From NCBI GenBank assembly GCA_965237895.1, contig CBDEGR010000002.1, positions 1,240,001 through 1,304,000 on the forward strand: a DNA stretch of 64,000 bases. The letters run 5' to 3'. This stretch comes from CBDEGR01 sp965237895 (GTDB lineage: Bacteria; Acidobacteriota; Terriglobia; UBA7540; JAPUME01). The notes beneath the pieces are model-generated. The model worked only from the letters and a program-made list of their open reading frames with translations. It was not told the DNA's origin and did no database searches. Made by a program: the position numbers and the translations under genes. This document shows, one piece after another, positions 27,186 to 34,994 of the stretch (the first letter of the stretch is position 1; every line of letters begins with the position of its first letter).

Positions 27186-27359
27186 CAGAATTAGTTTTTT
27201 GACCCTCCGGCACTCGTGAGTATATACCCATTGGCCTCCAACTGAGCCCTTCCAGCACAGTTCTTCTCTCTGGGGGCTCCGAGCGGTCCTCGCCGGGTCC
27301 TGAAAGCCCGTCGCCTCGGCTTCCAGAACCGGCTTTTTCAGACAACTCTCCATTCCTGG
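27186..27359 (-). repeat. R repeat, copy 3
   Basis: Minus-strand copy, ending 103 bp before paralog B, exactly the spacing of copy 2 to paralog A. It carries TATATACTCACGAGTG and the closing AAAAAACTAATTCTG. The sequence on both sides (27083-27550) also matches the region upstream of paralog A. Confidence 0.9.
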
Positions 27360-27396
27360 GAGATAGCGGAATCGTTTTTTTGGGTGCTGCCGCAGG

Positions 27397-27492
27397 CTAG
27401 GCTATCCCGACGGAAGCGGCAGCCCATCTGCCCATGCCGCCGCTACCCAGCTTCGCTTCAATACGGAAGTAACTGAGCTTTTTGCCGACCAT
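27397..27492 (-). pseudogene. Ser/Thr kinase 5' stub, second copy
   Basis: ATG at 27492 opens a 31-codon frame starting MVGKKLSYFRI and containing the glycine-rich loop LGSGGMG, then AAASVGIA and a TAG. It is homologous to 12088 onward but stops before the R repeat. No catalytic kinase sequence follows. It could be a translated leader; the first ~21 residues are clearly kinase-derived. Confidence 0.7.
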
Positions 27493-27518
27493 AGATAGGA
27501 GCTTTTTTCGATGCAGCA

Positions 27519-27547
27519 ATCTTAATCGGTACCTGAGGGCTAGTCAA
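27519..27547 (-). promoter_or_regulatory. sigma-70-like promoter of kinase-stub unit, copy 2
   Basis: Read on the minus strand: TTGACT (27547-27542), 17 bp, TAAGAT (27524-27519), about 27 bp before the stub ATG. This is the closest of the three copies to the consensus. It points through the kinase stub and R copy 3 into TIM-barrel paralog B. Confidence 0.75.
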
Positions 27548-27601
27548 CGCGAGCCATTTTGTGTATTCCATTATTAAGAATTATGGTATTAACGTAGTGC
27601 T

Positions 27602-28144
27602 ATGAATACTGCAAAAGAATTTACACTCAATCTCATTAAGCAGAATGCACCGGATGTTTTCTGGATTATTATCCTGTTCTTTTTGGGTAGAATACTTTTG
27701 AAGCTGGTAGTTAAACGGCTTGTGGAGATAGTTGATGATGGAGACGATAATTATGTTTCTCAAAAGAAAAAACGGGCAGAAACTCTGGGTCATATCGTTA
27801 TAACAACCGGGAACATCGTTATTTATGCTGTAATCTTACTCATGGTTTTAAGTGTATTCGGCGTGGATATAAGGCCGATTCTCGCAGGAGCCGGCGTTAT
27901 TGGTCTTGCGATTGGTTTTGGAGCTCAATCTTTGGTCAAGGACTTCGTTTCAGGACTTTTTATCTTAGTTGAGAATCAGTACGGAATCGGTGACAAAGTA
28001 AAAATAGGCGGTTTTGAAGGACGTGTCATTCGACTTACTATGCGTTCTACTGTATTGAAAGACGAGGAAGGAAAGTTATATTACATGTCGAATGGGTCAA
28101 TTAATAACGTGATTAATTTATCTCAACGAAAAAAGCCCTCATGA
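27602..28144 (+). CDS. small mechanosensitive ion channel, MscS family
   Basis: A 180-residue inner-membrane protein: TM1 about 18-38, TM2 about 63-86, and the pore-lining TM3 with the Gly/Ala pattern GAGVIGLAIGFGAQSLVKDF (about 95-114). The start of the beta domain follows (DKVKIGGFEGRVIRLTMRST), with VPNG replaced by MSNGSINNVIN. Members gate open on membrane tension and release solutes on osmotic downshift. It ends after the beta domain and lacks the alpha-beta C-terminal domain, so it is shorter than E. coli MscS (286 aa). Its DNA is clearly more AT-rich than the neighbours, which suggests transfer from another lineage. Confidence 0.85.
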   Translation: MNTAKEFTLNLIKQNAPDVFWIIILFFLGRILLKLVVKRLVEIVDDGDDNYVSQKKKRAETLGHIVITTGNIVIYAVILLMVLSVFGVDIRPILAGAGVIGLAIGFGAQSLVKDFVSGLFILVENQYGIGDKVKIGGFEGRVIRLTMRSTVLKDEEGKLYYMSNGSINNVINLSQRKKPS

Positions 28145-28239
28145 CCTGTTCTTAGCTGAAGATCAGCGGACACCGGGGAATTCCGGTGGCAGGAGATTTT
28201 AGCCCACGCAGCCTCCTTCGTTTGCATTTCATTTTACCC

Positions 28240-28430
28240 CATCGAGAAAAGTCTGATAGGGCGTTCGACCCTGGGTGCGGTAGCCCTGGTGGGCGCGCTC
28301 CCGGTGGAACTGGAGAACGACCGGCGGCTCCAGCAGGACGGGCGTCTGCAGCGGGCGGTGGCCGAGCGGGTGGTGTGCGGGCTGTCAACGTGCAACTATC
28401 ACCGCGCTGTCCGCAGGGAACTTTCCACTG
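28240..28430 (+). pseudogene. IS256/mutator-type transposase fragment
   Basis: A GC-rich plus-strand segment reads VELENDRRLQQDGRLQRAV, then AERVVCGLSTCNYHRAV. The ERVxxGLSTRNY pattern is typical of the N-terminal part of mutator-type (IS256) transposases. No catalytic domain remains. Confidence 0.5.
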
Positions 28431-28552
28431 GCCAAGACCGTTCCTGGTACCCCGCGCCCTTTTTCAAACAAAAGGGACATCCCACGTGGCCTCTGATTCC
28501 TTGTGAGGAGCAGACATCCATAGCGACTTTTTTCGTAAGCATCATTGTCTTT

Positions 28553-29422
28553 TCATACAACGATCCCTCCTGGATGGCGATCGAGCACCTCGGGGTCGTA
28601 TAAAGGCAAAAGAATGTCTGCTTCCTGCCGAATTTTCTCATAAGCCTGATGGCACTCCTCCAGGCTTTCGGCGATCCCCAGAGGATGGTGCTGTTCGATA
28701 TTGCCGTATTTGAAGAAGCAATCGCTCGCGACAACCGTCCCCTTGGGTGTGTCGATGGCGATGGCCATCGACGACCGATGGTGTGTCCCCACCCACCAAG
28801 TACGAATCCCGGGCCAAATGATATTGGGCTCATCGGAAAGGAGGCATAGCTGTTCGGGAGCCGAAATACAAAGGTATTGCAAAGTCTCGTCTGGGATTCG
28901 AAGCTTGCGCGGCACATGAATCTCTCGGGGAGGGGCGTGGAAATCCTCGATCCATCCTCGGCGCGACAAACAGATACGCGCACTCTGGAACAAGGGGACG
29001 TTGGCAGTGGCGTAGCTTTGGAGAGGAGTGAGAAAGACCAGTTGAACGTCCTCAGGTTCAATACCACAAGACTGTAGAGCATTCTGTGGTCTTTCATTTT
29101 CTTGTCGCACTATCAAGCCACGTTCTCCAACGAAATCCTGGCAAAACCGGTTAAGCTCGGTAAGATCTTGTGGGGGCCCGGTATTGATGATTGCGGTTTG
29201 TCCATTCCCCTGGATCAAAACCATAAAGAAGTAGATAGTTTCCCAAGCCCAATGACTCATCCAGTACACTTCCGGGCCCGGAACCTGGCACTGCCCCATT
29301 TTTAGAACACGCACATGATAGCTGCCGGGTTTGCTCACAAAATTCTCCGTGACATTTAATTGTCTGAGCGGCAAGGAACTACCACGCCCTAAGTTTCGCG
29401 ACAAGGAAGACTGGTGGGCCAC
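28553..29422 (-). CDS. metallo-beta-lactamase-fold protein lacking the HxHxDH motif
   Basis: A 289-residue protein laid out like an AHL-lactonase-type MBL-fold hydrolase: an early strand (TAIINTGPP), QLVFLTPLQSYATANVP where HxHxDHxGN should stand, then WWVGTHHRSSMAIAIDTPKG, VVASDCFFKYGNIE and LLPLYDPEVLDRHPGG near the C-terminus. Of the metal ligands only the later His and Asp positions remain; the central HxHxDH cluster is replaced (T-P-L-Q-S-Y). It is thus unlikely to be a normal metallohydrolase. It could be a binding protein or decaying. The frame is intact. It has no clear operon partner. Confidence 0.7.
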   Translation of the reverse strand: MAHQSSLSRNLGRGSSLPLRQLNVTENFVSKPGSYHVRVLKMGQCQVPGPEVYWMSHWAWETIYFFMVLIQGNGQTAIINTGPPQDLTELNRFCQDFVGERGLIVRQENERPQNALQSCGIEPEDVQLVFLTPLQSYATANVPLFQSARICLSRRGWIEDFHAPPREIHVPRKLRIPDETLQYLCISAPEQLCLLSDEPNIIWPGIRTWWVGTHHRSSMAIAIDTPKGTVVASDCFFKYGNIEQHHPLGIAESLEECHQAYEKIRQEADILLPLYDPEVLDRHPGGIVV

Positions 29423-29440
29423 GTCACAAAATTAAGGCGG

Positions 29441-30012
29441 TTAGTGCTCGACCAGATAATACCTCCTCTTTAGCACATTGCCATAGTGAATAAGAAAAAA
29501 CCGAGAGCGTGTTTCATAGACGCCAGGCCCCGACCCGGTATTCTCAGGCATAGAGCGTCTTAGGGTACGAGGTGATACGCGAATCCCTAGCTTCAGCAGC
29601 AGTTCGGTAGCGATGCGCTCCTCGCCCCAGGTTGGAATGTTCACAGCCATCTCCCCGATCAAATCACGAAGATGGATCGGAAGACGGGGCCTGCCTCGTG
29701 GTCTGGACTTCCAACGCCAGAAAAGTCGAAAGCCCTTCCGATGCCACCGGATCAAGGTGTCCGGCTGGGCGAGAGTCAGAGCCTGTCGCCACGCAAACAG
29801 CCTGAAGAGCAACACCAGGGTCAACCGGGTAGCATCGTTGGCTCGCCGAGGTTTGACCTTGCGCTCCAGGTACAGGAACAGGTTCTCCGCCATCCGTCAT
29901 CAGTGCGGATCGGGAACGGAGGACCGCGCCAAGGAATCTGAGGGTATCTTGAAACAGAGAAGCAACAGTCAGTAATAGGTGTGAGAGGCAATCGAGTGTC
30001 CGCATCCATCAC
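29441..30012 (-). pseudogene. integrase-type (rve) transposase, frameshifted N-terminal half
   Basis: Two overlapping frames give the N-terminal half of an rve transposase. First LLLTVASLFQDTLRFLG (near 29970), then, in another frame, LYLERKVKPRRANDATRLTL, QPDTLIRWHRKGFRLFWRWK, RPRLPIHLRDLIGEMA and WGEERIATELLLKLGIRVS. The catalytic half is missing; the frame degenerates after LRRSMPENTG. It belongs to the same group as the remnant at 32.7 kb, with which it could once have formed one element. Confidence 0.7.
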
Positions 30013-30075
30013 CTATCATCCATCAGAGGATGCCATACTCTGGAGATTTGCCAAAGTCGTTCTAGGAACGCCAGA

Positions 30076-30117
30076 TTATTGGCGTTAGCGCAAACGTACG
30101 GAATTTTTGCGGACCAC
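30076..30117 (+). repeat. X repeat, copy 2
   Basis: TTATTGGCGTTAGCGCAAAC followed by GTACGGAATTTTTGCGGA. It is almost identical to 34861-34902 over about 42 bp and related at its core to copies at 11058, 46436 and 55770. It lies just outside the integrase remnant, as a transposon end would. Confidence 0.75.
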
Positions 30118-30141
30118 AGCTGTCGCTTCCGTCGGGATAGG

Positions 30142-30316
30142 CCAGGAATGGAAAGGTGTCTGAAAAAGCTGGTTCTGGAAGCCGAGACGACGAGCTTTCA
30201 GGACTCGGAAAAGATCGCTCTGAGATCCCAAAGAGAAATATTTTGCTGGAAGGGCTCAGTTGGAGGCCAATGGGTATATACTCACGAGTTCCGGAGGGCC
30301 AAAAAACTAATTCCGG
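30142..30316 (+). repeat. R repeat, copy 4
   Basis: Full-length copy with TATATACTCACGAGTT and the AAAAAACTAATTCCGG end. A short piece of the upstream homology seen in copies 2 and 3 (CGCTTCCGTCGGGATAG) is kept at 30124-30140, but the kinase stub and promoter are absent. It ends about 45 bp before TIM-barrel paralog C. Confidence 0.9.
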
Positions 30317-30361
30317 ACAAGAAGTTACGTTATCTTTCTGGCTTTGCCAGAGCGGAGGTAA

Positions 30362-32206
30362 TTGACTAAAACTGAGACGATGAAATCATTAAACCGAAGA
30401 GAATTCTTGAAGGTTTCTGCGGGCACCGGTCTCGGTTCAGTCAGCAAATCGGCCCTGAACAGCAGTCCGATTGAGGCAAATCAGGGGAGAGGCACCCCAA
30501 TTTATCTCAGCGATCTGAGCCGCTGTGAACCGAATTCGGCCCTTTCCAAAAAAGTAGCCAAGGACCGTTGGCATCTCCTTCCTTACGAAACAGATGAATC
30601 GAAACTAAAGAGCGGCACAATGATGGGGGCCGCTTCGTTCATAAACGCGCCAGAGGTGAGGCTGACGCCCAACATTTCCGGCTGGCATGCCATCTACGTG
30701 GGTTATTGGAACCCCCACCATGCCTACGACGGTGGCATGACCATCAAAGTTAAATTAAGCGACGATCCGTGCTTCACGCGCATCAAGGAAGCGGAACCAG
30801 TATATGGGCAGGGGATCCATGCCACTACGCTGCAAGAAGCATTTTTCAAGATTGCGGATCTAAGCGGGCGCGAAATTGTATTTGGAAAACTCCGCGGGCC
30901 GTTCCCGGAGAAGGCATATATCGCCTATGCCAAGTTAGTGCCTTTGAGTAAGAAGGAAGTGGATTCAATACAGAAAGACCGAGCCAGGACGGACACACGA
31001 GTGGTCCAGGCGGTGATTGACGGCATAAGCTACTTTTGGAGAGACGAATACAGCACGAGAGAGCATATCCTGGAGAAGATTGAACAGTATCGATACTCGG
31101 ATGTGGGCAAGGTCACCTGGGCGGTCTGCTATGGCGACTTAACTAATTACCCATCCAAAGTGGGGCACTTCTGGGCGAGTGAACGGGAAGTTCCCATTGA
31201 GGTGATACCCGGGCGCAACATTTACATAGCTGGCGAGAAGGTCGCCTATGAGAGTCTAAAAAGTCTCACGTCCGCGGGCATTATCATTCCGAAAGTGGCT
31301 GCGAAACATGTTCACGAGATGGGCTTGAAATTCGATGCCATGTTTCGCCTGTCGATCGCTGGGCATGTCCCGCCGCATCGGGGGACCAAGGAAGGCAATT
31401 TCGTGGAGAATCACCCGGAGTTTCGGCAGGTAATGCGGGACGGTACACCCATTGAGAAAGCCAGCTATGCATTCCCGGAGGTACGTGATTTAATGTTATC
31501 CATTATCCAAGAGACGGCAGAAACCTTTGATATCGACGGTGCAAACCTGTGCTTCACTCGTGGGCCTCAGTTTGCAGCCTATGAGAAACCCGTGCTAGAG
31601 GACTTTCGTAAGGAATATGGAACGGACGGAAGAAAAGTCGGTTACAGCGACCCACGCATGAGGAGCATTCGAAGCCGTTATTCGACTCGGTTGGTTCGAG
31701 GTGCACGTCGGGTACTCGATCAAGTAGGGGCGAAGAAGGGGAAAAGGCTGGAGTTGTCAGCTTGGGTGCCTCGGACGATCGAGAGGCAACAAGCAGGAGG
31801 GATGGAAGTTCTGAGTTGGATCCGGGAAGGATTGCTGGACAGTGTCATCAGCCATGGCATGCCGGCCGAGCCGGAGATCATCGCCGCCGCGAAAGCGAAA
31901 CACTGCCGATACTATTATGCTCCCAGTCCTTCATGGCACAACGACAAAGCATGGGCGAAGCAGGTTAAGGATGTTTGGGCAGCTTATCAAGCGGGCCTGA
32001 ACTATGCGGCCTTTTGGGACATTGACCTTGAGCCCCAAGACCGACCAGCCTGGTGGGCTATGGGAGGTAGAGTGGGGCACCGCCAGGAGTTGGAGGCTTT
32101 TGCCAAGGAAATGCCTACCCAAGGGCCGGCAGGTCCGAAGCTGAAGACGATTGGGGGAGTCGACGTGCTGCAAGGTCTGCGTGAGGCAGCCTATTCGGGC
32201 GGATAG
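30362..32206 (+). CDS. exported TIM-barrel (family 10-like glycoside hydrolase) protein, paralog C
   Basis: A 614-residue (or 608) member of the same family as paralogs A and B but more diverged. Tat leader LNRREFLKVSAGTGLGSVS; beta-sandwich SDLSRCEPNSALSK and GWHAIYVGYWNPHHAYDGG; TIM-barrel HEMGLKFDAMFRLS, SYAFPEVRDLMLSII, DIDGANLCFTRGPQ and LELSAWVPRT. GGAGG at 30354 fits a TTG start at 30362 only loosely; the ATG at 30380 has a weaker site, so the start is open. One tract (about 30920-31000) is nearly identical in DNA to paralog A, unlike the rest, which points to gene conversion. Confidence 0.75.
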   Translation: MTKTETMKSLNRREFLKVSAGTGLGSVSKSALNSSPIEANQGRGTPIYLSDLSRCEPNSALSKKVAKDRWHLLPYETDESKLKSGTMMGAASFINAPEVRLTPNISGWHAIYVGYWNPHHAYDGGMTIKVKLSDDPCFTRIKEAEPVYGQGIHATTLQEAFFKIADLSGREIVFGKLRGPFPEKAYIAYAKLVPLSKKEVDSIQKDRARTDTRVVQAVIDGISYFWRDEYSTREHILEKIEQYRYSDVGKVTWAVCYGDLTNYPSKVGHFWASEREVPIEVIPGRNIYIAGEKVAYESLKSLTSAGIIIPKVAAKHVHEMGLKFDAMFRLSIAGHVPPHRGTKEGNFVENHPEFRQVMRDGTPIEKASYAFPEVRDLMLSIIQETAETFDIDGANLCFTRGPQFAAYEKPVLEDFRKEYGTDGRKVGYSDPRMRSIRSRYSTRLVRGARRVLDQVGAKKGKRLELSAWVPRTIERQQAGGMEVLSWIREGLLDSVISHGMPAEPEIIAAAKAKHCRYYYAPSPSWHNDKAWAKQVKDVWAAYQAGLNYAAFWDIDLEPQDRPAWWAMGGRVGHRQELEAFAKEMPTQGPAGPKLKTIGGVDVLQGLREAAYSGG

Positions 32207-32680
32207 TAAAGTGTCCTCTGCTTCTAATTCTGGGGAGTTCTGCCACTCTACACCAGATTCAGAGAATGTTTGGTGCGTTGCGAAAGGCAGTAGGGATAAC
32301 GGAGTTATCGATGCCGGTCTCAAACCAGCGGCGGATAGAACCAGGGGGAAGAAAACCCCAGCAAGAAAACCCAGCGGATACTTCCAGGCTGCTTTTATTG
32401 TTCACCTCCGGATAGTTTCCTTGTGCTTGGTGCACGCATCAACACAAGCAATAACGGAACAGGTGCTATGCAAGAATCACGGACTTACATATTTGTGATC
32501 GTCCTCTCCCCCATCACCGCTTGAGACAGTCCTCGGATATAGCCGACAGCGTGCAACCGACCAAGCATATGGTAGCCCGGGGTATCGTTGCCCTCACCCT
32601 CAAGAGTGGGCACATGATCTGGTCGCATCGGTTTGCTCCGCAAGAAATCGGTACGCGGGCCATTTCAGTCCTGGCAGTCA
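32207..32680. other. intergenic region, nothing recognised
   Basis: Spacer between paralog C and the transposase remnant. No gene, hairpin terminator or known repeat is apparent. Confidence 0.4.
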
Positions 32681-32925
32681 TGCCGCAACCCTCTCCAGTC
32701 GGTATTCGTGATGCAGTCCGCCCAGAATGGCCTGGGCCACTACTTGCTGATGGGACGGAAGGTGGTGTCCAGGAAATTCAGCTCTCTGGAAACCAGCAAC
32801 TAGGTCGGGTATGCCCAGCCCGAGGCTGGAATGTGGTCGACCTCTGTTATAGTGCACCATCCACTCCTTGAGAATTCCCCGCAGATGCTCTTGTTTAGCG
32901 GGATCAAGAAATCCAAACACTTACG
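32681..32925 (-). pseudogene. integrase-type (rve) transposase C-terminal remnant
   Basis: The minus strand encodes the end of an rve transposase: CLDFLIPLNK, then after a one-base shift HLRGILKEWMVHYNRGRPHS, GIPDLVAGFQ and GGLHHEYRLERVA. The DDE residues are not present apart from this tail. It complements the N-terminal remnant at 29.4-30.0 kb. Confidence 0.75.
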
Positions 32926-33140
32926 ACGGATGGTTCCTGCCTTCAATCCGTTTTCAAAGCCATCATCTTATCGGTGAACTTCGCTTATGAGCCGCCTAAG
33001 GCGCGACATGGCTACTCCTGGGGCTGAGGAGCTTGGCTCAGGCTGACGAGGGTTTTGGGGATTGCTCAAAGATGTGAAGCTGGCGGGCGAGGAGCAACGA
33101 GCTGCCGGTCTGCCCCAGGTTCTAATGCGAATTTCACACT

Positions 33141-34799
33141 TTATCTTCCATGCGCTTGCAACCACTTGCGCAGAATCGCAGTGCCTTCGTCGTGAACCTT
33201 CAGTACCGACTGGCGTTCTTTGTCGTTGGCAAATATGGCTTTCTGCTTGATGACCTCGATGTTACGCTCGATCTCCGCAATCAACTCCTCGGCAATCTGC
33301 GGACGAAAGATGCGCTTTCCGGCCAGGTCGATGTAAATGGGGCTCGTGTGTGCGTACAGTGGGCTGCCCAATTCGCTCTGGCCAGCATCCAACGGAATGC
33401 GCAAGGCAATCCACCCCGGCTCGCGGACGTTCAGCGCGAATGTCATGCTCGCCTCGAAGTGCCCGGCGACAGGGTGACTGTCGGTGGCGTGTACCACCTC
33501 GCCGTTTTGAACCAGCTCGATCTTCTGAAAATCAAGACGGCCGATCCCGCGTCCCTGGACTTCGAGCGTACCAGCTCCCGCCATGGCAATGGTATCGCCC
33601 ACGCGGCTGGTGCCCACGTGGAACTCCAAAAACGTTCCGTTGGTGATGAAGGACCGCCCTTCGGCGAGCGTACAGAGCCAGACCTTACTGGATAATTCGC
33701 CCTGAATCGGGACATAGACCCGCGAGAAATCGTAAATGAACCAGTCTGTCCCGGTAGAGAACGGCACGTGCATTCCCAAATTCAAATACCGGTAAAAAGT
33801 TTCCGTATAGCTGCCGTGGTGACCGCCGTCAAAGATGTTTTGGGCATCCAAGAGGCCGGCTATCCAATTGGGAACACCTTCAAACCCCAGGTCGTTGTGG
33901 CACCAGATCACTATGGCTCCATCGCCGCGCGCCGCTTGAATGCCTCGCTGGAGCGGAATGCCGTCGGTGCCCGTACGCATGATGCCCGGGCCGATGCTGA
34001 CCGGTCGGATGAGCTTCCGGATATCCAGGAACATCACATGTCCATATCCCTCGCCGCCCCGACCAAAGTTGTGCCGATGCTCCTCTCCGTTGCCGAACAA
34101 AACCCCGTACTGGGAAAGCCGCTTGAGATCCTCGGTGGTGAAGCGGTTAGAAATGTAGTTCTGCTCGGCCGGCAACTCGTCCGGCAGCCGTCTCAGATAG
34201 GAGACATAGAGCAGGTCCAGCCCATCCGCCATGGGGACCACCTGTAAGTAGCGGTTGGCTTCAGCGTGGGTCAACCCCATCAGATGCAGGTGGGTGTTTC
34301 CCGACCGCAGCCCTTTGGCCACCGCGCTGTAAAATCGCTGCAGCGGCAGTTTAACGTCAGCTTTCTCCAGACCCGTCAGGTCCACGGCATGCTCGAGCGT
34401 CTTCGTGTCCAAGCCATGCAAGGCCTCCAGCTTCAATTTCGTTTGCGGGACGGTCACAGTTGCTCGTGCCGGCATGGCGTACCAGTCCAGTCTGCGGTGG
34501 ATCAGCTCCGCCAATCCTACCGATGTACCTTCCTCGATTGCGGTGACGCGGACTAGGCCGGGGAGCGGTTCTTTGGTTGTCGAGTCGAACAGTTCGATGG
34601 TGAGTTGGCAACTGCCGTGTTGGCTGTAGAGCGCAGCCGGCGCTTCGACCCGCGCGGCAGCTCTCGCCCAAGCGACCCGTCGCGCTTTCAGGAACGCCTC
34701 GAGCGTATGGTCATGGCCGTCGGCACGGCTGGCGCAGAGCGAGGCGATCACGATCGCGCCGCAGAACACGATGATCTTGCTCGTTGTGACGATCTTCAT
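33141..34799 (-). CDS. exported CehA/McbA-like PHP-type metallohydrolase
   Basis: A 552-residue protein with a signal peptide (IIVFCGAIVIASLCASRADG). The middle carries motifs of the CehA/McbA branch of PHP-like metallohydrolases: GNTHLHLMGLTHAEA (about 166-180), GEEHRHNFGRGGEGYGHV (about 236-253), IVIWCHNDLGFEGVPNW (about 296-312) and PFSTGTDWFIYDFSRVY (about 349-365). These His/Asp residues would bind metals. CehA and McbA themselves hydrolyse carbaryl; most relatives have unknown ester, amide or phosphoester substrates. The last 150 residues look like a beta domain (VGTSRVGDTIAM onward). It stands alone. Confidence 0.78.
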   Translation of the reverse strand: MKIVTTSKIIVFCGAIVIASLCASRADGHDHTLEAFLKARRVAWARAAARVEAPAALYSQHGSCQLTIELFDSTTKEPLPGLVRVTAIEEGTSVGLAELIHRRLDWYAMPARATVTVPQTKLKLEALHGLDTKTLEHAVDLTGLEKADVKLPLQRFYSAVAKGLRSGNTHLHLMGLTHAEANRYLQVVPMADGLDLLYVSYLRRLPDELPAEQNYISNRFTTEDLKRLSQYGVLFGNGEEHRHNFGRGGEGYGHVMFLDIRKLIRPVSIGPGIMRTGTDGIPLQRGIQAARGDGAIVIWCHNDLGFEGVPNWIAGLLDAQNIFDGGHHGSYTETFYRYLNLGMHVPFSTGTDWFIYDFSRVYVPIQGELSSKVWLCTLAEGRSFITNGTFLEFHVGTSRVGDTIAMAGAGTLEVQGRGIGRLDFQKIELVQNGEVVHATDSHPVAGHFEASMTFALNVREPGWIALRIPLDAGQSELGSPLYAHTSPIYIDLAGKRIFRPQIAEELIAEIERNIEVIKQKAIFANDKERQSVLKVHDEGTAILRKWLQAHGR

Positions 34800-34860
34800 C
34801 GGCGTCTCTCCCGCTTTTCCTGCAGTGCATTGCTGTACTAGACCTGCTGGCAGGAACCTC

Positions 34861-34902
34861 TTATTGGCGTTAGCGCAAACGTACGGAATTTTTGCGGATC
34901 AC
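34861..34902 (+). repeat. X repeat, copy 3
   Basis: Near-identical to 30076-30117 over about 42 bp (two differences visible). No transposase is adjacent here; the neighbouring gene is the CehA-like hydrolase, 62 bp away on the minus strand. Confidence 0.75.
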
Positions 34903-34994
34903 AACTGGCAGCCCACTTCCTCCGGGAGGATAGCTTGCATTCCTCTCGCTCCGCCGCAGGCACACCCCGGAGCAGGTAACGGAATTTCCGGCTA

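Noticed and set aside
30277..30283. TATACT in R as a -10 box of a sigma-70 promoter
   Set aside because: No acceptable -35 hexamer lies 16-18 bp upstream in any copy. The element may still bind a regulator, but a promoter is not supported by sequence alone.
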